From REEB95 sp963785735 (GTDB lineage: Bacteria; Pseudomonadota; Alphaproteobacteria; ATCC43930; CGMCC-115725): a stretch of DNA of 64,000 nucleotides. A model generated the notes under the pieces. The model was not told the DNA's origin. It saw nothing but the letters and a program-made list of their open reading frames with translations, and ran no database searches. Below are positions 53,169 through 62,625 of this stretch, piece after piece. Location of the stretch: NCBI GenBank assembly GCA_963785735.1, contig CAWAWJ010000001.1:868001-932000 (forward strand). The letters are read 5' to 3'. Both the position numbers and the translations under genes were made by a program. Position 1 is the stretch's first letter, and the number at the start of each line of letters is the position of its first letter.

Positions 53169-54697
53169 TCGATCCGCACGCCGTCGATCTGTCGCGCCTG
53201 CAATTCGGATTGACCGCGCTTTATCATTTCCTGTTCGTGCCGCTGACGCTCGGTCTTTCCGTGCTGCTCGCCATCATGGAGAGCGTCTATGTCATGACCG
53301 GCCGCGCCATCTGGCGCGCGATGACGCGCTATTGGGGCCTGCTCTTCGGCATCAATTTCGCCATGGGCGTCGCCACCGGCATCACCATGGAATTCCAGTT
53401 CGGCACCAACTGGGCCTATTACTCCTACTACGTGGGCGACATCTTCGGCGCGCCGCTGGCGCTCGAAGGGCTGATGGCGTTCTTCCTCGAGGCGACATTC
53501 GTCGGCTTGTTCTTCTTCGGCTGGGACCGGCTATCACGGGTTGGGCATTTGACCGTGACCTGCCTCCTGGCGCTCGGCACCAATCTCTCGGCGCTATGGA
53601 TCCTGATCGCCAATGGCTGGATGCAGCATCCGGTGGGCGCGGCGTTCAATCCGCAATCCATGCGGATGGAGCTGACCTCGTTCTACGACGTGATCTTCAA
53701 CCCGGTGGCGCAGGATAAATTCGTCCACACCGTCAGCGCGGGTTACGTCACCGGCTCGATGTTCGTGCTGTCGATAAGCGCCTGGTTCCTGCTCCGGGGC
53801 CGCAACCGCGAATTCGCCAAGCGCTCGATGACGGTGGCGGCCAGCTTCGGCCTGGCCGCGGCGCTTTCGGTCGTGGTGCTGGGCGACGAGAGCGGCTACA
53901 CCGCCTCGGCCAACCAGAAGATGAAGATCGCCGCCATCGAGGCGATGTGGGAAACCGAGTCGCCGCCGGCGAGCTTCACCGTCTTCGGTTTCCCCGATCT
54001 CCAGGAGCGCAAGACGCTCTACGCGATCCGCCTGCCCTGGCTGATGGGGCTGATCGCCACCCGTTCGCTCGACCAGCCGGTGCCGGGGATCGGGAACCTG
54101 GTGGCCGACAACGCCCAGCGCATCCAAAGCGGCATGCTGGCCTATGCCGCGCTCAACCGGCTGCGCGCCAATCCCAAGGACGCCGCCGCGCAAACCCAGC
54201 TCAACGCCCATGCCGGCGATCTGGGCTATGGGCTTTTATTGAAGCGCTACACCGACAAGGTGATCGATGCGAGCCCGGCCCAAATCCAGCAGGCGGCCTG
54301 GGACACCGTGCCGGGCGTGCTGCCGCTGTTCTGGTCCTTCCGCTTCATGGTTGGTCTGGGCTTCTATTTCATCGCTCTCTTTGCATTGTCGTTCTGGCTT
54401 TCGGCCAAGCGGCAGCTCGACCGCCATCGGGCCTATCTGCGCCTGGTGCTGTGCTCGCTGCCGCTTCCCTGGGTCGCGGCGGAATTGGGCTGGTTCGTCG
54501 CCGAATACGGCCGCCAGCCCTGGACCATCGACGGCGTGTTGCCGACATATCTTTCGGTCTCGTCGATCTCGGCCGGCACCGTCGCCGCGAGCCTCATAGG
54601 CTTCGTGCTGTTCTACAGCGCGCTCGCAGTCGTCGAGCTTTATCTCATGGTCAAATACATCCGCCTCGGGCCCGAAGGCTCGGGCGTCAACGGGTAA
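53165..54697 (+). CDS. cydA: Cytochrome bd ubiquinol oxidase subunit I
   Basis: The 510-residue protein has the heme ligands and quinol site: the N-terminal LYHFLFVPLTLGLS with the first His, HTVSAGYVTGS with a second, and the conserved LGWFVAEYGRQPW. The quinol loop is of the short type. It oxidises ubiquinol and reduces oxygen at high affinity in the inner membrane. Confidence 0.96.
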   Translation: MIDPHAVDLSRLQFGLTALYHFLFVPLTLGLSVLLAIMESVYVMTGRAIWRAMTRYWGLLFGINFAMGVATGITMEFQFGTNWAYYSYYVGDIFGAPLALEGLMAFFLEATFVGLFFFGWDRLSRVGHLTVTCLLALGTNLSALWILIANGWMQHPVGAAFNPQSMRMELTSFYDVIFNPVAQDKFVHTVSAGYVTGSMFVLSISAWFLLRGRNREFAKRSMTVAASFGLAAALSVVVLGDESGYTASANQKMKIAAIEAMWETESPPASFTVFGFPDLQERKTLYAIRLPWLMGLIATRSLDQPVPGIGNLVADNAQRIQSGMLAYAALNRLRANPKDAAAQTQLNAHAGDLGYGLLLKRYTDKVIDASPAQIQQAAWDTVPGVLPLFWSFRFMVGLGFYFIALFALSFWLSAKRQLDRHRAYLRLVLCSLPLPWVAAELGWFVAEYGRQPWTIDGVLPTYLSVSSISAGTVAASLIGFVLFYSALAVVELYLMVKYIRLGPEGSGVNG

Positions 54698-54706
54698 GGG
54701 GCGGCC

Positions 54707-55849
54707 ATGCTGCCATTCCTCGATTACGAGATTTTGCGCGTCGTCTGGTGGGGGCTCCTGGGCGTGCTGCTGATGGGCTTCGCGGCGATGGACGGTTTCG
54801 ATCTCGGCGTCGGCATGTGGCTGCCTTTCCTCGCCAAGACCGATTCCGAGCGGCGCATGATCATCAACAGCGTCGGTCCGGTCTGGGAAGGCAACCAGGT
54901 CTGGCTCATCCTCGGCGCAGGATCCATCTTCGCCGCCTGGCCGCTGGTCTATGCAGTGGCATTTTCGGGATTCTACCTCGCCATGTTCCTGGTGCTGTGT
55001 TCGCTGATCCTGCGCCCGGTCGGCTTTAAGTATCGTAGCAAGCTCAAAAGCCCGCGCTGGCGCGAGACCTGGGACTGGCTCTTATTCGCGGGCGGCCTTT
55101 TGCCGGCGCTGGTTTTCGGCGTGGCGGTGGGCAACGCGCTCCTGGGCGCGCCCTTCCGCTTCGACGCCGATCTGCGCATGAGCTATGAAGGCAATCTACT
55201 GGGATTGTTTCAGCCCTTCGCGCTACTGACGGGATTGACTTCGGTCGCGATGCTGGCGATGCACGGCGCCTCTTATCTCGCCGCCAAGACGGGTGCGCCG
55301 GTGGCTTCGCGCGCGCGGCGTGCTGCAACGCTGGCGGCGGCGGCGTTCATCCTGCTATTCGCCGCGGGCGGATTCTGGACGGCGCATCTCGACGGCTACC
55401 GCATCGCCGGAACGATGGCGCATGACGCGGCCTCCAACCCGCTGCACAAGCAGGCCTTGCGCCAGGCCGGGGTGTGGCTTGCGAATTATTCGGCGATGCC
55501 CTGGACCATGATCGCGCCGGCGTTGGGCTTGGGGGGTGCGGCGCTGATGGCGCTGGCGCTGCGCCTGCGCCGTGACAATCTGGCCGTGCTGTTGAGCGGG
55601 GCTTCGGTCATGGGCGTGGTCGCGACGGCGGGGCTGAGCATGTTCCCCTTCATCCTGCCATCCTCGCTTGATCCTTCCATGAGCCTTACCGTGTGGGATG
55701 CGTCGTCGAGCCGCGGGACCTTGGCGCTCATGCTGGTGGCGATGGTGGTGTGCCTGCCGGTCATCCTGGCCTATACCGCCTTCGTCTATCGCGTGCTTCG
55801 CGGCCGCGTCACGGCGGGGCGGGTCGAAGCCGACCCCCAGAGCTACTGA
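54707..55849 (+). CDS. cydB: Cytochrome bd ubiquinol oxidase subunit II
   Basis: The 380-residue membrane protein begins LPFLDYEILRVVWWGLLG and shows DGFDLGVGMWLPF and GPVWEGNQVWLILG, the standard CydB motifs. It stabilises the heme b595/d site with CydA. Nine bases follow cydA. Confidence 0.96.
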   Translation: MLPFLDYEILRVVWWGLLGVLLMGFAAMDGFDLGVGMWLPFLAKTDSERRMIINSVGPVWEGNQVWLILGAGSIFAAWPLVYAVAFSGFYLAMFLVLCSLILRPVGFKYRSKLKSPRWRETWDWLLFAGGLLPALVFGVAVGNALLGAPFRFDADLRMSYEGNLLGLFQPFALLTGLTSVAMLAMHGASYLAAKTGAPVASRARRAATLAAAAFILLFAAGGFWTAHLDGYRIAGTMAHDAASNPLHKQALRQAGVWLANYSAMPWTMIAPALGLGGAALMALALRLRRDNLAVLLSGASVMGVVATAGLSMFPFILPSSLDPSMSLTVWDASSSRGTLALMLVAMVVCLPVILAYTAFVYRVLRGRVTAGRVEADPQSY

Positions 55850-55861
55850 GGAGACGCAAGC

Positions 55862-55966
55862 ATGTGGTATTTCAGCTGGATTCTGGGCCTGGGCCTGGCT
55901 TGCGCCTTCGCCATTCTCAACGCCATGTGGCTCGAGATTCGCGACGACGATTCCCGCCGCAGCTAG
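55862..55966 (+). CDS. cydX: Cytochrome bd small subunit CydX
   Basis: The 34-residue peptide MWYFSWILGLGLACAFAIL followed by NAMWLEIRDDDSRRS is a textbook CydX/CbdX: MWYFxWxLG start, one membrane helix and an acidic tail. It follows cydB by 12 bases and stabilises the oxidase. Confidence 0.93.
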   Translation: MWYFSWILGLGLACAFAILNAMWLEIRDDDSRRS

Positions 55967-56036
55967 GAAAAAATCCGGCCGGTTTCCGCGCGGAAGGCTT
56001 GCTATTGCCGCGCGCTTATTGCCCTAATTTCTCACG

Positions 56037-56771
56037 ATGCCGTCGATATCGCCCGTGGCCGACGAGACTCCCGCTCCGGCCGACACCAAGCTCCTGATCC
56101 CCTATGGGGTGGCTACGCTCGCGCTCGCGGGCGCGGCGAATGAGGGTGTGCCTTCGGTTGCGATCGGCCGCGCCCAGCGCATGCCGCTCCGGCTGTGGCA
56201 CGGGCCCTATCCCTTTGCCGAGCCGCCCGATTTGAGCCGCCTCAAGGGCACGGCCGAGCGGCTGGCGTTCATCAAGGAGCATTTGAAATCGCTGTGCGGC
56301 CTCTGGGCCAAGCCGCCGCTCGATTTTCTCGAAGCCTATTTCCGCTGGATCGATTCAAACCTGGAGACGAACCGGACCGAGCTCGATGCGCTCGCAACCA
56401 AGGGCGGCGGGCTGTTCCAGCCGCGCGACTGGAGCTTCGCCGCCTTCCGGCCCTTGCCCCTGGCGCATCTCCCCATCGCCGCGGACGGGACCGTGCGGAC
56501 CGATTTCGCCTTCTGGACCGGCGACAAGCTGGCCGCCATCGAGCTGGTGGGGGAAGGAACCCAACGCCGTCAACGGCGCGAGGAACTCGACGCCTTGCGC
56601 CAGGCGGGGGTCGAGCTGGCCGAGATTCCGGTCGCACGGCTCGGCGGCGACATCGCGGCGCTCCTGCCTCAATCCTTCGCGCGGTTCTGGGACGGCATCG
56701 AATTGCCCAAGAGCCCGTTCGGCCCGGCGGCGCTCGCCGAGATTCAGCCCGCGCCCGCGCCTTCGCCTTAG
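56037..56771 (+). CDS. Conserved hypothetical protein, 244 residues
   Basis: Soluble protein without signal or membrane segments. It has an internal run DTKLLIPYGVATLALAGA and WRxx-like Trp/Phe-rich patches (LEAYFRWIDSNLETNRTELD, QPRDWSFAAFRPL), and DFAFWTGDKLAAIELVGEG near the middle, which could be a nuclease-like beta-hairpin core (D...E.. pattern) but this is weak. Not recognised. Its end is Pro-rich. Convergent with the LVIVD gene, 9 bases apart. Confidence 0.6.
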   Translation: MPSISPVADETPAPADTKLLIPYGVATLALAGAANEGVPSVAIGRAQRMPLRLWHGPYPFAEPPDLSRLKGTAERLAFIKEHLKSLCGLWAKPPLDFLEAYFRWIDSNLETNRTELDALATKGGGLFQPRDWSFAAFRPLPLAHLPIAADGTVRTDFAFWTGDKLAAIELVGEGTQRRQRREELDALRQAGVELAEIPVARLGGDIAALLPQSFARFWDGIELPKSPFGPAALAEIQPAPAPSP

Positions 56772-56780
56772 GGCGCGCGG

Positions 56781-57986
56781 CTAAAGATCGGCTTCCAGCA
56801 CGTAAAGGCCGCCGGTAAAGCGGTCGGCGGCATAGACGATTTCGTTCTCGTCGACATAGACGTCGTTGATCTGGACCGCGCCGGCCTGATTGCCTTTCGG
56901 ACTCTCGGGCACGAAATAAGCGATCTCCTTGGGCTGAAACGGATCGCTGATGTCGTGCACGCGCACGCCGCCGTTGAAATAGGTCCCGAAGATCAGCGTA
57001 TCGGAGCGGAAGGCCGGGCCGGGGCGGTTCTCGTGCATGTTGTGCGCGCCGTAACGCCCGCCGTAACGCTGCTGCTCCATCGGCGGCAGCGGCAAGGTCG
57101 CGATCGGCACCAGATTGTCCTCGCGCCGCATGTCCAATATCCACACCAGCTTGGGCCAGTCGGCGCCCTTGTCGCGCACGCATTCGTCGCTGACGATCAG
57201 CAAGCCGCGGTCGAATAGCGGCATGGCGGTGTGGGTAAAGCCGGGGAAGGGCGGGTGCGGGTTCCAATGCCCGACCGGCTTGGGGTTCGCCATGTCGGCG
57301 ATATCGAGGATCCAGGCGCCGCCGTCGATACAGCCGAGATAGGCGCGGCCGGGCCGGGCGGGATAGATGTTGGTGTTGTGGACGCGATGGCCGGAATCGA
57401 ATTTGGGATGGCGCGGGGGCGGCGGAGCGGCGTCGCCCTGGCGCGTGCCGGGAATCCACCAGCGGCCCGCCTCGCGCGGCTTGGCCGGGTCCTTGACGTC
57501 GATGATTCGGTAGAACTGGTCATCGAGCGGATTGACCGGATTGAAATCGGCTGCGCCGCTGGAGCAGTGGATGTATTGCCCGTCGACGAACCAGAGCTGA
57601 TGCGCGCCGCGCGAATGCGGGCCGGAACAATCGAACAAGGCGATCGATTTTGGCGTCTCGGGCTTGGAGATGTCGAACAGCTCGACCCCGGCAGGGCTCA
57701 GGCCCGGCTTCGCCGTCTGGTAGGCGACCGCCATGATGTCGCCGCAGACCTCGAGCGAATTGGAGCGCACCTGCTTGTGCGGCAGATCGGTCTGGACGAT
57801 CACCTTCGGGCTTTTGGGGTTGGTCACGTCGACGCCGGTGAAATTCTTGGGCGCCGATTCATGCGCCAGCCACAGGATGCGCCGCTTGCCCTTGGCGAGT
57901 TGCAGGCTCATGCCCTCGCCGATGCCGCCGAAACCGGCGAGTTCGTCATGGGCGAGCAATTTCATCTTCAGGGCTTGGTCGGGCAT
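56781..57986 (-). CDS. LVIVD-repeat beta-propeller protein
   Basis: The 401-residue protein contains repeated blade units of the LVIVD type (GVDVTNPKSPKVI, ELFDISKPETPKSI, RIIDVKDPAKPREA, ILDIADMANPKPVG, VHDISDPFQPKEI). No signal peptide is visible. The repeats form a beta-propeller; some relatives are selenium-binding or choice-of-anchor proteins, but the reaction or ligand here is unknown. Confidence 0.82.
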   Translation of the reverse strand: MPDQALKMKLLAHDELAGFGGIGEGMSLQLAKGKRRILWLAHESAPKNFTGVDVTNPKSPKVIVQTDLPHKQVRSNSLEVCGDIMAVAYQTAKPGLSPAGVELFDISKPETPKSIALFDCSGPHSRGAHQLWFVDGQYIHCSSGAADFNPVNPLDDQFYRIIDVKDPAKPREAGRWWIPGTRQGDAAPPPPRHPKFDSGHRVHNTNIYPARPGRAYLGCIDGGAWILDIADMANPKPVGHWNPHPPFPGFTHTAMPLFDRGLLIVSDECVRDKGADWPKLVWILDMRREDNLVPIATLPLPPMEQQRYGGRYGAHNMHENRPGPAFRSDTLIFGTYFNGGVRVHDISDPFQPKEIAYFVPESPKGNQAGAVQINDVYVDENEIVYAADRFTGGLYVLEADL

Positions 57987-58073
57987 GGCGCGTCCGCTTT
58001 GGTTTCGGCCGTGGGGCGTCTTTGTTAACGGTTCGGCCGCATCGCCGCAAGCGGCCCGAGCCCGATCGTCCCG

Positions 58074-59102
58074 CTATTTGCCGTCGATGCGCAGCTTGGC
58101 TTCCTTGATCAGCGAAAGATCCACATAGGCCGGCGCAAGCTGCACCTCCGTCGGGATGACGCCGAGCTTTACCGAATCATCGATCTCGTCCTGCGCCGCC
58201 TTCATGTTGGGCATGCTATCGGGCGAGCGGTAGAAATCCGCATGGGTGAAGGCGTAGGCCAGATCCTCGGGCTTCTGCTTGGTGACGTCGGCGGCGATGG
58301 CGAGCGCTTCGGCGCGATTCTTGGGGTCGAGGAACCAGCGTATGCCGCGGATGTGATCCTCGAAGAAATCGACCAGAACCGGGCGGTGCGTCTTGATGAA
58401 ATCCTCCGTCATCGCCCACAGCACGGTCTGCGACGGTCCCACCGATTGGCCCATGGTGAAGAGCGTACGGTATTTGCCTGCCGTGGCGAGTTGATGTTCA
58501 AACTGGGGCATGACGGCGATCAAATCGACCTTGTTGTCCGCAATCATCGGCAGCATGTTGGCGAAATTCGATTCGACCGTGGTGAAATCGCTGTCCTGGA
58601 TGCCGTGTTTGCGGAACATGACGCGCATGGCGGCGTCGCTGGCCGAACCGATGGCGTTGGTGGCGATGCGCTTGCCCTTCACGTCGTTGATGGTTTTGAT
58701 CGGGCCGTCCTTGAGGACCATATAGGGCTGATCGAAATAGCCGGGCCGGCCGGTCTGGATGACGTCGGACACGACGCGCACGTCGAGATGCGCGTTGGTG
58801 ATGGCGAGCGCCAGCGAGGAGGGTGCGAAGGCAGCGATCTCGAGCTCGCCGACGGCCATGGCCTGGATTTGTGGCGTGGAGCCAGCGAAGCGCACCCCCT
58901 CGGCGATGTAGCTCTTGCCCTGATGCGGCATCACTTCGGGGTGCTTCTGCGCCAACTCGTCCAAAAGCGGCGCCAGATGTCCCGGCGCCTGCGCCCAGCC
59001 GACGCGAATCTTGACCGGCTCGTCGGCCTTCGCCGCCGGCGACGCCGCGCACAGAAGCGCGATCAACACCGCCGCAACCGCGCCATACAGGATGCGAAAC
59101 AT
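58074..59102 (-). CDS. ABC-type substrate-binding protein, NMT1/SsuA-like
   Basis: I place the start at 59102 (MFRILYGAVAAVLIALLCA), a good signal peptide ending in AKA. The 342-residue protein has the periplasmic binding fold (IRVGWAQAPGHLAPLL, YMVLKDGPIKTINDVKGKRI, NAIGSASDAAMRVMF). No permease or ATPase gene is adjacent, so its partner lies elsewhere. The ligand is unknown. Confidence 0.85.
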   Translation of the reverse strand: MFRILYGAVAAVLIALLCAASPAAKADEPVKIRVGWAQAPGHLAPLLDELAQKHPEVMPHQGKSYIAEGVRFAGSTPQIQAMAVGELEIAAFAPSSLALAITNAHLDVRVVSDVIQTGRPGYFDQPYMVLKDGPIKTINDVKGKRIATNAIGSASDAAMRVMFRKHGIQDSDFTTVESNFANMLPMIADNKVDLIAVMPQFEHQLATAGKYRTLFTMGQSVGPSQTVLWAMTEDFIKTHRPVLVDFFEDHIRGIRWFLDPKNRAEALAIAADVTKQKPEDLAYAFTHADFYRSPDSMPNMKAAQDEIDDSVKLGVIPTEVQLAPAYVDLSLIKEAKLRIDGK

Positions 59103-59229
59103 CAACCCCTCCCTCCGGTTTTTCTTTTGTGCGCCGCGCCTTGGCCGCGCGGGCCTTGCCGCGATCTTAGCAGAGGGGCTAGCCTTGCCTACGCCAAATT
59201 TCGCCGGGCTTTTATCGAGGAGCGCTCCG

Positions 59230-60267
<1,038 letters not shown>

Positions 60268-60344
60268 GCCAATTCTTTTGGACCAGAAGCGGCTTCCGCC
60301 CCCGGCTTGGCCGCTTTATGGTGGGCGGCGCGAACGGGGGGAGA

Positions 60345-61466
60345 ATGCCGATGGCCGGTCAACCGGCGGCGGGAGACATGGCGGAGCGCTTCCAGGCGCT
60401 GCACGAATTCGTCCGCGCGGCGCGCAACGCGGTCTCGAACAATTATTGGGATTATTTGACCGGCGCCGCCGAGACCGAGACCACCTTGAAGCGCAACCGC
60501 CTGGCGCTCGATTCGCTGGGATTCCGCCCGCGCGTGCTGCGCGACGTGTCGGCGATCGACGCGACATCGACCCTGTTCGGCAAGAAAACCCGCCTGCCGG
60601 TGGTGCTGGCACCGATCGGCTCGATCGAGAACCTTAATCCGGGCGGTACCGCCGCGGTGGCCAAGGCGGCCGCATCCTTCGGCGTGCCGCTGTTCGTGAG
60701 CTCGGTCGCCCAGCCCGGGCTTGAAGCCACGGCCGAAGCCGCGCCCGATTCTCGCCGCATCTATCAGCTCTATGTGCGCGGCGATGATGCCTGGATCGAT
60801 GATTACGCGCGCCGCGCCGCGGCTTCGGGTTACGAGGCTTTTTGCTTCACCGTCGACACCGCGATGTATGGGCGGCGCGAGCGCGACATCGCCAAGCGCT
60901 ATGTCGTCAGCGGACGGCGCCAGGTGGTGGCGGAGATGGAGCGCCACCAGGCGGCTTTCGGCTGGGACCGGCTCCGGCGTTTCAAGGACAAGCACGAGCT
61001 GCCGATCATCCTCAAGGGCGTCGTCAATGCCGAGGACGCCGAACTCGCCTGTGAGATGGGTGTCGCCTGCGTTTACGTCTCGAACCACGGCGGACGCCAG
61101 CTCGACCACGGCCGCGGCACCATGGAGGCCCTGCCCGAGGTGGTGGCGGCGGTGAAGCGCCGCGTTCCGGTCATCGTCGATGGCGGCTTCTGCCGCGGCA
61201 GCGACATCGTCAAGGCGCTGGCGCTGGGCGCCGACGCGGTCGGCATCGGCCGGCTTTATTGCTACGGCCTGGCGGCGGCGGGCGAGGCGGGGGTGGCGCG
61301 GCTGCTGGAACTGCTCGAGATCGAGATTCGCATGTGCCTCGGCCTGTTGGGAGCCAAGGATTATGCCGCGCTCGACCGCGCCATGGTGTGTCCGGCCGCG
61401 CCCGTCGGCGCTCCTCATGTGCTGAGCGCCTTTCCGCTGCTCGATCTCTCGCATCCTGGGTATTGA
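60345..61466 (+). CDS. FMN-dependent alpha-hydroxyacid oxidase/dehydrogenase
   Basis: The ATG at 60345 follows a GGGGGAG Shine-Dalgarno. The 373-residue FMN enzyme has the family fold: WDYLTGAAETETTLKRNR at the start, PVVLAPIGSIENLNPGG, and the active motif SNHGGRQLDHG near the C-terminal third (His and Arg), then DGGFCRGSDIVKALALGA. Members oxidise lactate, glycolate or mandelate; the substrate here is open. Confidence 0.9.
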   Translation: MPMAGQPAAGDMAERFQALHEFVRAARNAVSNNYWDYLTGAAETETTLKRNRLALDSLGFRPRVLRDVSAIDATSTLFGKKTRLPVVLAPIGSIENLNPGGTAAVAKAAASFGVPLFVSSVAQPGLEATAEAAPDSRRIYQLYVRGDDAWIDDYARRAAASGYEAFCFTVDTAMYGRRERDIAKRYVVSGRRQVVAEMERHQAAFGWDRLRRFKDKHELPIILKGVVNAEDAELACEMGVACVYVSNHGGRQLDHGRGTMEALPEVVAAVKRRVPVIVDGGFCRGSDIVKALALGADAVGIGRLYCYGLAAAGEAGVARLLELLEIEIRMCLGLLGAKDYAALDRAMVCPAAPVGAPHVLSAFPLLDLSHPGY

Positions 61467-61699
61467 GGGAGCGGTTACTGAGAGCGCCGCCTGCGGCGGA
61501 TTCCGTCGGCGGCGCTTACGCCATGCCGCGCCCATTCGTCAGATCTTCCGACGTTTTATTAATATTAACCATAGGTATCTGACAACTCATTAATATAGTC
61601 AAAGTCATTAACTATATAGTTCAAGTCATTAACTCTATTCTTCTTGTATTCGATTATGTTTTGACTTAAGTAAAACGTGGTTAATCGAGGATCACGTCG
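61467..61699. other. AT-rich intergenic region with spaced repeats
   Basis: This gap is strongly AT-rich against a high-GC background. AAGTCATTAACT occurs at 61602 and again at 61623, 21 bases apart (two helical turns), with a degenerate third copy starting at 61584. Such spacing suggests side-by-side regulator binding in front of the membrane protein gene at 61700. I see no RNA gene here. Confidence 0.55.
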
Positions 61700-62329
61700 A
61701 TGATGAGACATTCGCCTAGCATCGGTTTCGGCTGTTCCGTGCTGCTGATCGCGTTGAGCGCGATCCCCGGCGCGGCGGTTTCGCTGTTCCTGGTGGTTTC
61801 GCTCAATCCGCTGGTCGAGCTGTTCCCGGCGAATTCGGGCGCGTGGGGCATCGCCCTGGGCATCGCCGTCATGTGGGGCCTGGTGGTGGCGGCGACCATC
61901 GCGGTCTATGCCTTCGGCAGCGTACGCCGCGCCCGCCGCGCGGTGGCGGATGAGGGCGTGGACACCGATTGGGAGGATCAGCGGCGCTATGTTCCGCTCG
62001 CCGGATCGCGTGCCCTGAGGGCCCAGCCTTATCCGGCCTATATCCGCCCCGAATTCCAACATGAATTCCAGGATGAATCGCGGGATGCGGATTATGAGAC
62101 CGGCGCCGAACTCGATTACCGGCTGCGCCGGATGGAAGCGATGATGGCGTCGAATTTGCGTCCGGTTGATTACGGCATGGCCGGCCAAGCCCGGATCCTG
62201 CGCGCCGCGCCGCCCCCCCTGACCGGCGCAAACCTGCGCCGGTCCACGGGAGCTTCCGGCGCAAACCTGCGCCAATCGGCCGCGCCCGCCGGATCTTACC
62301 GCCAGCCGCGCCGGATCGCGTCCCGTTAG
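61700..62329 (+). CDS. Two-TM hypothetical protein
   Basis: The 209-residue product has two membrane helices (residues ~9-33 and ~48-72, the second containing IALGIAVMWGLVVAATIAV) and a basic, disordered cytosolic tail. The tail includes two near-copies of ANLRRSTGA/ANLRQSAA. Family not recognised. The promoter region is unusually AT-rich. Confidence 0.6.
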   Translation: MMRHSPSIGFGCSVLLIALSAIPGAAVSLFLVVSLNPLVELFPANSGAWGIALGIAVMWGLVVAATIAVYAFGSVRRARRAVADEGVDTDWEDQRRYVPLAGSRALRAQPYPAYIRPEFQHEFQDESRDADYETGAELDYRLRRMEAMMASNLRPVDYGMAGQARILRAAPPPLTGANLRRSTGASGANLRQSAAPAGSYRQPRRIASR

Positions 62330-62348
62330 TTTATTCCGGCCTCTTCGC

Positions 62349-62537
62349 TTAGAACGGCCAGCCGATCCGGATATGCTGGATGGCGCCGCGGTCGTCGGCC
62401 GCGCCATTGGCCTCGCCATGGGCGCCGCCGCAACCGGCGAGGCACAGCAAGATCAGGGGCAACGCCAAGGCCAAAGCCAAAGCCGTGGTTCGGGCCCTGT
62501 GCGCCAAGCGGTTTTGATTCTGGTCTTCGATCATCAA
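62349..62537 (-). CDS. Small lipoprotein, 62 residues
   Basis: The frame begins with a basic stretch, then a hydrophobic core (LALALALPLILLCLAGC) with a lipobox LAGC near residue 36. Only ~26 residues follow the modified Cys. Function unknown; the signal is convincing. Confidence 0.6.
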   Translation of the reverse strand: MMIEDQNQNRLAHRARTTALALALALPLILLCLAGCGGAHGEANGAADDRGAIQHIRIGWPF

Positions 62538-62625
62538 TCCGGCCTTCGCATCCGGCGGCGGTCTTCGCGCTCAATCTAGCACCGGCATTCTAAGCGCCTC
62601 AAGGCCGCGCCGCCGGCGACGGCGC

